Positions 44,218-58,680 of a stretch of DNA of 64,000 bases are shown in pieces. Below the pieces are notes generated by a model. It saw nothing but the letters and a program-made list of their open reading frames with translations. It had not been told where the DNA came from and did no database searches. Both the position numbers and the translations under genes were made by a program. Position 1 is the first letter of the stretch; every line of letters starts with the position of its first letter. Source of the stretch: Polyangia bacterium (GTDB lineage Bacteria; Myxococcota_A; Polyangia; Nannocystales; Nannocystaceae); assembly GCA_030424595.1 (NCBI GenBank), contig JAUHWG010000015.1, positions 124,001 through 188,000 of the forward strand, given 5' to 3'.

Positions 44218-45855
44218 TCAGGACTCGCCGGTGAAGGGGTAGCGATAGTCGCGGAGCGGGACGAAGGTCTCCTTGATCGTCCGCGGCGACATCCAGCGGT
44301 GAAGGTTGAGGATCGATCCCGCCTTGTCGTTGGTGCCGCTCGCCCGGCTGCCGCCGAAGGGCTGTTGACCGACGACGGCGCCGGTCGGCTTGTCGTTGAT
44401 ATAGAAGTTGCCGGCGGCGAAGCGGAGGTGCTCGGTCGCCTCGCGGACCGCGGCGCGGTCATCGGCGAAGATCGCCCCGGTCAGGGCGAACTCGGTCCCG
44501 GTCGCGCAGACCTCGAGGGTCTCGCTGAACTCCGCGTCGGGGTAGACGTAGAGGGTGAGGATCGGCCCGAAGAGCTCCTCGCGCATCGTCCGGTAGCTGG
44601 GATCGTTGACGACGATCACCGTCGGCTTGATGAAGTAGCCGACGCTGTCGTCGTACTCGCCGCCGAGGATCTCGACGACCGCGCCGCCGAGCGCCGCCTT
44701 GGCCTCGTCGATCGCGCCGCTGTGCTTCTTGAAGGCGCGGTCGTCGATGACGGCGCCCATGAAGTTCGAGAAGTCGCTGATGTCGCCGACCTTGATCGTC
44801 GCGATCCCGTCGGCGAGGCGCTGGCGCAGCTCTGGCCACAGGGAGGCGGGGATGAAGGCGCGCGAGGCCGCCGAGCACTTCTGCCCCTGGTACTCGAAGG
44901 CGCCGCGGAGGAGGTTGTTGGCGACCGACTCGACGTCGGCGCTGGGGTGGGCGAAGACGAAGTCCTTGCCGCCGGTCTCGCCGACGATCCGGGGGTAGGA
45001 GGTGTAGCGATCGATGTTGTTGCCGATCGTCCGCCACATCCCCTTAAAGACAGGCGTGCTGCCGGTGAAGTGGACACCGGCGAGATCGGGGTGAGCGAGC
45101 ACGGGGTCGCCGATCTCGCCGCCGCGACCGGGGACCATGTTGATCACGCCGGGGGGGAGGCCCGCCGCGGTGAAGAGATCCATCAGCGCCGCGCCGGAGA
45201 GGACCGAGGTCGACGCCGGCTTCCAGACGACCGTGTTGCCGCACAGCGCCGGCGCGGCCGCGAGGTTGCCCGCGATCGAGGTGAAGTTGAAGGGGGAGAT
45301 CGCGAAGACGAAGCCGTCGAGCGGTCGGTAGTCGAGGCGGTTCCAGATCCCGGAGGGGGAGATCGGCTGCTCGCTCAGGGCCCGCTCGTAGAAGGCGACG
45401 TTGAAGCGGAGGAAGTCGATGAGCTCGCAGGCGGCGTCGATCTCCGCCTGGTGGACGGTCTTGGACTGGCCGACCATCGTCGTCGCGTTGACGCGGTCGC
45501 GGTACTCGGTCTCGAGGAGCGCCGCGGCGCGGAGGAAGACCGCGGCGCGGTCATGCCAGGGGAGGGAGGCCCAGCCGGGCTTGGCCCGCTGCGCCGCGGC
45601 GATCGCCTGCTCGACCTCGGCAGCGCCGCCCTGGTGGAAGGAGCCGAGCTCGCGCTTGTGATCGTGGGGGCTCGTGAGCTTCGCGAGGCGCCCGGTCTTG
45701 ACCGGCGCGCCGTCGATCCAAAGGGGGATCTCGTGGGTCTCGCTCGCGGTCGCGGCGATGGCGGTCTTGATCCGCGCGCGCTCCGGCGTACCGGGGGCAT
45801 AGCTGAGGATCGGCTCGTTTGCGGGGGGGGGGACGGTGAACACGCCGTTGGACAT
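44218..45855 (-). CDS. pruA: L-glutamate gamma-semialdehyde (1-pyrroline-5-carboxylate) dehydrogenase
   Basis: 545 residues, the length of the stand-alone group (ALDH4A1-like). Family blocks: GFVFAISPFNFTSIAGNLAA, GNTVVWKPAS, PPGVINMVPG, HFTGST, active-site Glu in GETGGKDFVFAHPSAD, catalytic Cys in EYQGQKCSAASRAFIP, and the C-terminal GNFYINDKPTGAVVGQQPFGG. It oxidises glutamate semialdehyde, formed from proline by proline dehydrogenase, to glutamate with NAD+. The N-terminal 50 residues (PPPANEPILSYAPGTPERARI) also match this family. No proline dehydrogenase (putA/prodh) gene is adjacent in the window. Start ATG 45855. Confidence 0.94.
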   Translation of the reverse strand: MSNGVFTVPPPANEPILSYAPGTPERARIKTAIAATASETHEIPLWIDGAPVKTGRLAKLTSPHDHKRELGSFHQGGAAEVEQAIAAAQRAKPGWASLPWHDRAAVFLRAAALLETEYRDRVNATTMVGQSKTVHQAEIDAACELIDFLRFNVAFYERALSEQPISPSGIWNRLDYRPLDGFVFAISPFNFTSIAGNLAAAPALCGNTVVWKPASTSVLSGAALMDLFTAAGLPPGVINMVPGRGGEIGDPVLAHPDLAGVHFTGSTPVFKGMWRTIGNNIDRYTSYPRIVGETGGKDFVFAHPSADVESVANNLLRGAFEYQGQKCSAASRAFIPASLWPELRQRLADGIATIKVGDISDFSNFMGAVIDDRAFKKHSGAIDEAKAALGGAVVEILGGEYDDSVGYFIKPTVIVVNDPSYRTMREELFGPILTLYVYPDAEFSETLEVCATGTEFALTGAIFADDRAAVREATEHLRFAAGNFYINDKPTGAVVGQQPFGGSRASGTNDKAGSILNLHRWMSPRTIKETFVPLRDYRYPFTGES

Positions 45856-45959
45856 CGTGGGCCTCCCGCCGGCGCTCGAGGTGGTGGTGTCAGGAGCTCG
45901 CGCCAGCGTGGGGCGGTTCTACACGTTTGCAGGCCCCCACGCCACGGTCCCTGGGGCTC

Positions 45960-46607
45960 TCATCGCCCTGACGCAGAGCGCTGGCGACGGCCGATGACGC
46001 CGGCGAGCCCGAGGAGGAGGAGCGCGGCGAGGCTGAGCGGGGGGCTCCCGTCGGCGATGGTGCAGCCCTTCGCGGAGGCCTCGGTGGCCGGCGGCGTGGC
46101 GGTGGGCGCTTGCGCTGGGGGGTCGATCCGCGGCGGCTCCTGATCGCTGGGGGCGGTGGTCGGCGTAGCGCTCTCCGGGAGCTTGCCGGGGCCGTGCACC
46201 GCGAGGTCTTCGTCAGCGGAGACGAGGGTCCGCGTCCGCGAGCAGAGCGAGTCTGTGAGCTCTCCGCTCTGATCCGCGTAGGCGTACACCAGGTACTCCT
46301 CGTCGAGCGCGAAGCTGCGTCCACAGGCCGCAGAGTCGGCGGCGCTGCTGAGGCTCACGGTCGCGCCCGGATCACCCTTCCACGAGCGGCTGACCTCGAA
46401 CTGGTAGCGGATCCGGCGGAAGGTGTCGCCGGCGCCAGCGTCATCGGCGACGACGACCCTGCCGACGAAGACCGCGTCCGCCTTGTCGAGCGCGTCCTTC
46501 GGCGGCTCCGGCGGCAGGCAGGAACAGGCCGACGCGACGTGAGGAATCGCCCACGATCCAGCGACGAGGAGGCTCACAAGACAGATTCGCCGCCCTTGCT
46601 CGGTCAC
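45960..46607 (-). CDS. TIMP-like protein with MYXO-CTERM-like anchor
   Basis: About 215 residues from GTG 46607 (GTG 46616 possible). Signal peptide RRICLVSLLVAGSWAIPHVASA, then mature ACSCLPPEPPKDALDKADAVFVGRVV. An N-terminal Cys-x-Cys followed by this helix is the start of TIMP-like (tissue inhibitor of metalloproteinase) domains; more Cys occur at CGRSF and SLCSRTRT. A Pro/Thr/Ala linker leads to GCTIADGSPPLSLAALLLLGLAGVIGRR, which fits the MYXO-CTERM pattern: Cys, hydrophobic segment, Arg-rich tail. The protein is thus predicted to be anchored to the cell surface and processed near that Cys. Divergent from the ABC-F gene. Confidence 0.78.
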   Translation of the reverse strand: MTEQGRRICLVSLLVAGSWAIPHVASACSCLPPEPPKDALDKADAVFVGRVVVADDAGAGDTFRRIRYQFEVSRSWKGDPGATVSLSSAADSAACGRSFALDEEYLVYAYADQSGELTDSLCSRTRTLVSADEDLAVHGPGKLPESATPTTAPSDQEPPRIDPPAQAPTATPPATEASAKGCTIADGSPPLSLAALLLLGLAGVIGRRQRSASGR

Positions 46608-46752
46608 CGTCGGCACGCTAACAACACTCGCCGTCAGCGGGCAAGCGCGGCGACTCCCTCGACCGGGCGCTCCGGACCGATGGAGCTGCCAAGGGGACGA
46701 TGTTCCCCGACCAACAAGCGCGAGGGCCCGCGGCGAGAGCGAGAGAGCGACA

Positions 46753-48351
46753 ATGCTTACGGTATCCGAAGTCACGAAAGCTTACGGGGGCAAAGTCCTC
46801 TTTGACGATGTCACGACGTCCTTTGAGCCGCGCCATCGCTACGGCCTGACAGGGGCCAACGGCGCCGGCAAGTCGACCTTCATGAAGATCCTCGCCGGCG
46901 AGCTCGAGCCCGACAAGGGGCAGGTCTCGCGGTCGCCGCGGAGCCGCCTCAGCGTCCTCCACCAGGACCACTACAAGTACGAGGACGACCGGATCCGCGA
47001 CATCGTCATCATGGGCAACGCCCGCCTCTGGGCGGCCTTCTCCGAGAAGGAGAAGCTCCTGGAGAACACCGACTTTGATGACGCGATGGGCATGCGCCTG
47101 GGCGAGCTCGAGGTCGTCATCGCCGAGGAGAACGGCTACGAGGCGGAGGTCGAGGCGGAGCGCCTGCTCCAGGGCCTCGGGATCCCGACCGAGCTGGTCG
47201 AGGAGAAGCTCTCGGCGCTCTCCGGCGGCATGCGCCTGCGGGTGCTCCTCGCCCAGGCGCTCTTCGGCAGCCCCGACATTCTCCTCCTCGACGAGCCCAC
47301 CAACCACCTAGACATCGACTCGGTGCGGTGGTTGGAGCGCTTCCTCGAGCGCTTCAACGGCGTCCTCATCGTCATCAGCCATGACCGCCACTTCTTGAAC
47401 ACGGTCTGCACCCACACCGCGGACGTCGACTTCGAGAACATCATCACCTACCCGGGCGGCTACGACGCGATGCTCCGGCAGAAGATCCAGTGGCGGATCT
47501 CGGCGCAGAAGGCCAACGCCTCCAAGCAGAAGAAGATCTCGGAGCTGCGCGACTTCATCCAGCGCTTCGGCGCCAACGCCAAGAAGGCGAGCCAGGCCCA
47601 GTCGCGGCGCCGCCAGATCAAGAAGATCGAGCTCACCGATCTCAAGCGCTCGAACATCCAGCGCCCCTTCATCCGCTTCGAGTCGAAGACCCAGAGCGGC
47701 AAGCTCGTCCTCACCGTCGACAAGATGGGCAAGAGCTTCGACGAGCCGGTGTTGGACGGCCTCTCCTTCACGATCCAGCGCGGCGAGAAGGTCGCGGTCG
47801 TCGGCCCCAACGGTATCGGCAAGACCACGCTGCTCAAGTGCATCGCCGAGATCTACACCCACGACAAGGGCAAGATGATGCACGGCCACGAGGTCAGCGT
47901 CGGCTACATGCCGGAGAACCACGAGGAGCTGATCTCGAAGGACGATCCGCGCACCGCCTTTGAGTGGCTCTACCAGTGGAACCCGAAGGCCAGCGTCGAG
48001 GAGATCCGCGGCCTCCTCGGACGGATGCTCTTCCCGTCGGCGGACGCCGACAAGCCGGTGGCGGCGCTCTCCGGCGGTGAGACGGTCCGCCTCCTCCTCG
48101 CCCGCCTCACCCTGACCGGCGATAACCTGCTCCTCCTCGACGAGCCGACCAACCACCTCGATCTCGAGTCGATCTGCGCGCTCACGGACGCGCTCAACCG
48201 CTTCGAGGGGACGATCATCTTCGTCTCCCACGACCAGGCGCTGGTCGACGAGGTCGCGACCCACGTGCTCGAGCTCAAGGGCGCCAAGGGCTACGACATG
48301 TTCCCCGGCAACTACGAGGAGTTCCTCGAGAAGACCGGTCGCGCGGAGTAG
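46753..48351 (+). CDS. ybiT: ABC-F family ATPase, YbiT-type
   Basis: 532 residues with two ABC domains and no membrane segment. First domain: Walker A GANGAGKST near residue 35, signature LSGGMRLRV, Walker B DILLLDEPTNHLD. Linker between domains is Lys/Arg-rich (ANASKQKKISELRDF). Second domain: GPNGIGKTT, LSGGETVRLLLA, NLLLLDEPTNHLDLES. Start MLTVSEVTKAYGGK, length and the linker sequence agree with E. coli YbiT. ABC-F proteins bind the ribosomal E site and relieve stalls or gate elongation. No resistance-type P-site arm is evident. Two strong hairpins follow the stop. Confidence 0.92.
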   Translation: MLTVSEVTKAYGGKVLFDDVTTSFEPRHRYGLTGANGAGKSTFMKILAGELEPDKGQVSRSPRSRLSVLHQDHYKYEDDRIRDIVIMGNARLWAAFSEKEKLLENTDFDDAMGMRLGELEVVIAEENGYEAEVEAERLLQGLGIPTELVEEKLSALSGGMRLRVLLAQALFGSPDILLLDEPTNHLDIDSVRWLERFLERFNGVLIVISHDRHFLNTVCTHTADVDFENIITYPGGYDAMLRQKIQWRISAQKANASKQKKISELRDFIQRFGANAKKASQAQSRRRQIKKIELTDLKRSNIQRPFIRFESKTQSGKLVLTVDKMGKSFDEPVLDGLSFTIQRGEKVAVVGPNGIGKTTLLKCIAEIYTHDKGKMMHGHEVSVGYMPENHEELISKDDPRTAFEWLYQWNPKASVEEIRGLLGRMLFPSADADKPVAALSGGETVRLLLARLTLTGDNLLLLDEPTNHLDLESICALTDALNRFEGTIIFVSHDQALVDEVATHVLELKGAKGYDMFPGNYEEFLEKTGRAE

Positions 48352-48388
48352 GTCGCCGAGGGCTCGCCTCCGCGGGCTGACGGGCGAT

Positions 48389-48444
48389 GACGGGGCGGAC
48401 CGAGAGGTCGCGCCCCGTCGCAATTGAGCCCCGAGGAGGGGCTC
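48389..48444 (+). terminator. Tandem hairpins after ABC-F gene
   Basis: First hairpin: GACGGGGCG (48389-48397) with CGCCCCGTC (48411-48419). Second: GAGCCCC (48426-48432) with GGGGCTC (48438-48444), loop of five. They lie 37 to 93 bases after the ABC-F stop. A CAATT separates the two stems. Confidence 0.6.
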
Positions 48445-48543
48445 ACGTGGGCGCCCCTGCGCGCTGCTAGAGCGAGCAGGCGTTGGCTAGGAGCAGCTCC
48501 GAGAACCGCGTCGAGCTGCCGTGGGGGCAGGTTAGGGCAGACA

Positions 48544-48717
48544 TGTGAGCTGTCCTTTGGGCTAGGCCTTTGGGCTAGGCTTTTGGGCTAGACCTTTGGG
48601 CTAGGCCTTTGGCTAGACCTTTGGGCTAGGCCGAGGGCCAAAACTTAGGGCCAGGCCGAGGGCCAGACTTAGGGCCAGACTTAGGGCCAGACTTAGGGCC
48701 AGGCCTTAGGGCCAGAC
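48544..48717. repeat. 12/13-bp tandem repeats overlapping the stop codon of the NBR1-like lipoprotein gene
   Basis: Two related unit types. At 48544-48630 about seven copies of TTTGGGCTAGGCC. At 48630-48717 about seven copies of TTAGGGCCAGAC or the GAGGGCCA variant. The last copy is the complement of the gene's final codons GTC TGG CCC TAA. The 3' end including stop has thus been duplicated several times into the untranslated region. Confidence 0.8.
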
Positions 48718-49782
48718 GAGCTTGACCAAGTTCGAGCGCTCCTGGACGTTCTTCACCGCGTTGAGCTGGCGGGCGAGGCCGCTGACCATGAAGTAGTAGG
48801 TCTCGCCGGAGGTCGGCTTCCAGCCCGAGTTGGCGTCGAAGGGGGCGACCTTGATGTGATCCCCGGCGACCGAGGTGATCGCCTTGCAGGTCTGATCGGG
48901 GCGGAGCCACTCCCACGTCCCGGCGTACCACTGGCCGTCCTTCTCGATGAAGATCCACGGGTTGCCGACGACCCAGGTCCCCGGGCTGTACTCCTTCTCG
49001 GGCCAGACGAAGACCCCCTCGTCTTGGCTGCTGTGGTTGAGGCAGATCTGGTTGCCCTGAAAGGTGACCGACTCGAGCGTCATCGTCTCCTCCCAGGCGG
49101 AGACGTTGGTGTGCAGCCAGATCACCTGATCGAGGTCCGGCGGCGGGTCCTCGGGGCAGGCGACGCTGACGTCGGCCTCGGCGAGATCGCCGAACCAGGC
49201 CTCGCCGTCGCCGCGGAGCATCTGCCAGTCGGTGTGGTACTCGGCCTCGAGCTCGGGCGCGACGAGGTCGAGGGAGAAGGTGTAGCTGTCGCCCGGGGCG
49301 ATCTCGAGGTCTGCGGGCAGGTCGACGCGGACATCGCCCACCAGCGGATCCGAGCCGTCGACGGCGCCGAGGGCATAGCCCTGCGCCTGCGACCAGGTGC
49401 TCGTCCCGCTGTTGCGGAGCGTGATCTCGGCGGCGAGGGCAGCCCCGCAGGCGAGGGCGTCAGGGAGCGTCGCCTGGATGAACTCCGCGTCGTCGACGAG
49501 CGCATCACCGGTGGTGTCCGTGGCGGCCGTCGTCGCGCCTGAGGAAGAGGACCCGTCGGTGTCGGAGGTCGGCCCTGTCGACGATGACGAGGCGGAGGTC
49601 GAGGCGGAGGTCGAGGCGGAGGTCGACGTAGAGGCGTTCGCGCTGCCCTCGCTCGGGAGCTGCGAGCTCGTGATCCCCGGCTCGGTCGCGCTCTCGCTGA
49701 TCGAGTCGTCGCCGCAGGCGAGCGAGCCCAGGGCGACGGGGGTGAGAGATGCGGCGAGGAGAACCCTGGATAGGTTGGACAC
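48706..49782 (-). CDS. NBR1-Ig-like lipoprotein
   Basis: 358 residues. Signal peptide with lipobox-like SLAC (Cys23) and a Ser/Thr/Ala linker (about residues 30-95) containing an STSA tetrapeptide repeat. Residues about 98-205 resemble an NBR1-type Ig-like domain: AEFIQATLPDALACGAALA, ITLRNSGTSTWSQAQGYALG, DLEIAPGDSYTFSLDLVAP and YHTDWQMLRGDGEAWFGD. The C-terminal 150 residues are Trp-rich beta structure (IWLHTNVSAWEETMTLESV, GTWVVGNPWIFIEKDGQWYAGTWEWL), perhaps carbohydrate-binding. Likely outer-membrane surface. No catalytic motif. The stop codon is embedded in a tandem repeat. Confidence 0.75.
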   Translation of the reverse strand: MSNLSRVLLAASLTPVALGSLACGDDSISESATEPGITSSQLPSEGSANASTSTSASTSASTSASSSSTGPTSDTDGSSSSGATTAATDTTGDALVDDAEFIQATLPDALACGAALAAEITLRNSGTSTWSQAQGYALGAVDGSDPLVGDVRVDLPADLEIAPGDSYTFSLDLVAPELEAEYHTDWQMLRGDGEAWFGDLAEADVSVACPEDPPPDLDQVIWLHTNVSAWEETMTLESVTFQGNQICLNHSSQDEGVFVWPEKEYSPGTWVVGNPWIFIEKDGQWYAGTWEWLRPDQTCKAITSVAGDHIKVAPFDANSGWKPTSGETYYFMVSGLARQLNAVKNVQERSNLVKLVWP

Positions 49783-50010
49783 GGCGCGAGGGTAGGTCGA
49801 GCCGGCGATCGCCGCAGTTCGCTGGCCTACCGTGTGTGCGCTTGCCGGTGCTCCCTCTCCCCCCGGAGAAGCTCCGCGGTGTCCGCTCAGCGAGGTCCCC
49901 GAGCGCTCGCCTGGGCACGTGTGATGCTCGCCCGGGCATGTGTGACACGTGTGATAGGCTCAGCGCGTCGAGGTGGGTTCGAGGCGGCTCGGCGGGCGAT
50001 CGAGGGGTGG

Positions 50011-50727
50011 GTGCAGAGCGCGGAGTCACGATCGGAGACCGTCGTCGTCACGGTCTCCCGCGACCCACAGCGGAGCCTCCAGCTCCTAGGGGACGGGGAC
50101 CTCGCTCGGGGGCAGCGCGCTCTCGCGCGTCTCCTCTGGGGAGCGCTGGAGGAGACGGACTACGCCTCTCTTCCTGACTACGCTTCGATCGAGGCCTTGT
50201 CGCGCGGCGACCTGGCCCATCTGGCGCAGCTCCCCGAGGACTCCGGAGCGGTCCTGGTCCTGGGGGCGCTCGAAGGTCGGCTTGTCGGCGCCTTTTGGGG
50301 CTACGAGCTCGCGGCGGCGCCCGGCGTGTGCCCGGAGCTACGTCAGCGCGCTCGCTTGGCCTGTGCGCACGCGTCAGCGAGGGCGGCCGGCCTCGACCGC
50401 TTCGGCGCGTCGGCGGCGACGCGTGCCTCCGCCGATGAGCTCCGTCAGCTCGCAGAGGAGATGGGGCGCGCACGCCCTGGGATCTTCTACGCGGACTGGC
50501 TCGCGGTGTCGCGGGAGCATCGGGGCCGTGGGATCGGTCGGGAGCTGTGGTCGCGAGGGCTCGACGAGGGCCTCGCAGACGGCCGCTTCGACGCCTACAT
50601 CTCGCGGACGATCGACGGCAACCGCGGCTTCTTCGAGCGCTTCTACTGCCGCCACATGGGCGGTCGAGCGCTCTTCTCCTGGTCGAGCGACGGTCTGCAG
50701 CGGATCGCCTTCGGCGGGCGACGCTGA
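50011..50727 (+). CDS. GNAT-family N-acetyltransferase-like protein
   Basis: About 238 residues from GTG 50011 (farther in-frame GTG/ATG at 49921-49951 and 49834 are possible; none has a convincing ribosome site). The acetyl-CoA binding region is ADWLAVSREHRGRGIGRELW, with R-G-R-G-I-G matching motif A of GNAT enzymes, followed by DAYISRTIDGNRGFFERFYCRHMGGRALFSW. The N-terminal half (LARLLWGALEETDYASLPDYASIEALSRGDLAHLAQL) is less typical and may be a separate domain. The acyl acceptor is unknown. Single gene between the lipoprotein and the kinase pair, with a hairpin after its stop. Confidence 0.72.
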   Translation: MQSAESRSETVVVTVSRDPQRSLQLLGDGDLARGQRALARLLWGALEETDYASLPDYASIEALSRGDLAHLAQLPEDSGAVLVLGALEGRLVGAFWGYELAAAPGVCPELRQRARLACAHASARAAGLDRFGASAATRASADELRQLAEEMGRARPGIFYADWLAVSREHRGRGIGRELWSRGLDEGLADGRFDAYISRTIDGNRGFFERFYCRHMGGRALFSWSSDGLQRIAFGGRR

Positions 50728-50775
50728 TCGGAGGGGTCGTGCTTGGTGGCGAATCGCTGTACAGAGAAATGAAGA

Positions 50776-50805
50776 ACCCGTGCGAAGCTGGAGCTTCGTG
50801 TCGGG
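50776..50805 (+). terminator. Hairpin after GNAT gene
   Basis: ACCCG and CGAAGCT (50776-50789) pair with AGCTTCG and CGGGT (50792-50805), the two stem blocks being separated by TG/TGT bulges. It lies 49 bases after the GNAT stop and about 110 bases before the first tandem kinase. Confidence 0.5.
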
Positions 50806-50917
50806 TAGGCGAATCGTCGAGCGTTGTCGAGCCCCGCAGGACTTGGAAGAGTACTGTCGCGTGGGGGCGATGAAAACGATCGGCTTGTGATAGAGCTGAG
50901 GATCGATCGTATCCTAC

Positions 50918-53956
<3,039 letters not shown>

Positions 53957-54101
53957 GAGGCCTGCTCTCGCCCTCTCCCCCGAGCCTTGGCTCGCATACG
54001 CTCCGGCGGAGCCTTCGTCGCGGCGGTCGCTCGAGCCCTGTGCGCCGAGAAGGGATGCGACCCGCAGGGCCTGGGCAGACTGGTAACCTCGTCTGGGCGG
54101 A

Positions 54102-57188
<3,087 letters not shown>

Positions 57189-57275
57189 AGCTTGGATGAC
57201 GACATGGACGTCGTGCGACCCCGTGTGATGCGCGGGGTGGGCGCCTAGACACTTAGGCTCCGGCGAGCGAGGTCA

Positions 57276-58289
57276 CTACGACGGGTTCGCGCGGGTCGCG
57301 ATCTTCGCTGTCGGGTAGTCGTCGAAGTCGATGTCACCGTCGCCGTCGACGTCGATGCAGTCGGGCAAGACGCAGCCGATGTAGATGGTCCCGCCCGGGT
57401 CTTTCGTGTAGGCAGCCTTTCGTGGCTCAGAGAGGCAGATCGCGCCGTTCTCATCCCACATCGCCTCGATCTCCCAGCCCGATTCTTGAGTCTGGATGTC
57501 GAGATCATCGTAGAAGTCGACCGGAGTGCCTGGGACGGTGTGCGGGGTCCTGTCGCCGCAGTAGTCCCCAGGCTTCGCTCGGGCGCATGCATCGTGGTAG
57601 TACGCCAGGTCTTCGCCGCTGTAGGTCTGACTGGGGTCATATCCCCATAGTGCGCAGTCCGCCAGGATTCCGCCGACGCAGGCCAGCGTCATGCCATCGT
57701 TGGAGATGCGGTCCCAGGTCACCGGGTCCCATTGGCCCTGGAGGAGCACGGCTGGGTTGCCATCGGGGCAGAGTGGTTGCCAGAAGGCGAACTCTTCATC
57801 TCCAGGCATCCTCCACATCGCATGGAATGCCATGAGTTCGCTCCCAAGGCCGGTCTTGAGCGTCAGTAGATTGTCGAGCAAGAACTGGAGGTATGTCGGA
57901 ATCTTGACCTCCAGGTCCTGGTAGTAGGCGATGTCCATAATGGACCCCTGGAGCTGCTTGCCGCCGATGAGCTTGCCGTTGAGGTAGGCTTGGAGCATGT
58001 TGCCCTCCATGTGCGGGTTCAGCAGGAGCTGGCCGTTGAGCCAAAACTGGAGGTACTGTAGCCATCCTGGGACAGCCTGGGTCCAAATACCGTTGAAGTT
58101 GATACCGTTGAAGTTGATACCGTTGAAGTTGATGCCGTTGAAGTTGATGCCGTTCTCGAAGGCGTCCCGCCCCTCGTCGGCGAGTGCATCATCGTAGTCG
58201 CCTACTTCATCGCACCCTGTAACCCCGACAGCGCACATCGCCGCTGAGACAAAAAGTGAGCACGCTCGCCTGCAAATTCCCCATTTCAT
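57276..58289 (-). CDS. ADYC-like lipoprotein with NGINF repeats
   Basis: 337 residues from ATG 58289, chosen for GGAGGT seven to eight bases upstream. Lipobox VTGC (Cys26). After an acidic stretch comes NGINF repeated four times (NGINFNGINFNGINFNG, about residues 46-67). The repeat is followed by a Leu/Asn/Gln-rich region (WLQYLQFWLNGQLLLNPHM). The second half contains ARAKPGDYCGDRTPHTVPGT and PVDFYDDLDIQTQ, which fits the ADYC-type domain of myxobacterial surface proteins, with further Cys (LACVGGILADCALWG, AICLSEP) and an Asp-rich EF-hand-like DVDGDGDIDFDDY near the end. It may bind Ca2+. Function unknown. Confidence 0.75.
   Translation of the reverse strand: MKWGICRRACSLFVSAAMCAVGVTGCDEVGDYDDALADEGRDAFENGINFNGINFNGINFNGINFNGIWTQAVPGWLQYLQFWLNGQLLLNPHMEGNMLQAYLNGKLIGGKQLQGSIMDIAYYQDLEVKIPTYLQFLLDNLLTLKTGLGSELMAFHAMWRMPGDEEFAFWQPLCPDGNPAVLLQGQWDPVTWDRISNDGMTLACVGGILADCALWGYDPSQTYSGEDLAYYHDACARAKPGDYCGDRTPHTVPGTPVDFYDDLDIQTQESGWEIEAMWDENGAICLSEPRKAAYTKDPGGTIYIGCVLPDCIDVDGDGDIDFDDYPTAKIATRANPS
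58090..58153. repeat. 15-bp in-frame tandem repeat
   Basis: Four copies of CGTTGAAGTTGATRC encoding the NGINF pentapeptide (minus strand). Two copies have ATACC and two ATGCC, indicating very recent duplication. Confidence 0.9.
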
Positions 58290-58680
58290 AGAACGACCTC
58301 CATCCACGCAAACATCCTGCGGGGAGCGGCGATGGCGGTCAAGAGGTCTGCTACAGGGTAGGATGCAGAGTCTGCCCCTGTGGCTGGCGGAGATCTGCGG
58401 TTTGGACCGTCCGGACGATGTCGGTAAGGGTGAGATAGTGACACCGTCGTTGTGGAGAGTCGAAGCGGGCCGTTAGGAGACCTTCACAAAGGCGCGCAGC
58501 GTTTTGCACATGGGCGGATGGAGCGGATGGAGCGGACAGGTCGGATGGGGCGGCGCGTGCATCTGCAAGGCGGTCCACGGGGGGGAGGACCGCCGGGGCG
58601 GGTCAGACGCTTAACGTAGAGCGGGCGGGAGCGCCATCGGCCGCCCCCGCCCGTCCTCGCTCGCGGCTCGAGTCCGCGCG
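58290..58680. other. Intergenic region
   Basis: About 390 bases between the ADYC-like and Cys-rich propeller lipoprotein genes, both on the minus strand. It should contain the promoter of the ADYC-like gene, but no clear consensus is seen. A short GCGGATGGA repeat occurs near 58512-58550. No RNA gene is visible. Confidence 0.35.

Noticed and set aside
43867..46143. Open frame of 758 codons antisense to pruA
   Set aside because: pruA has complete catalytic motifs. The antisense frame is low-complexity Arg/Gly/Asp/Val without start context.
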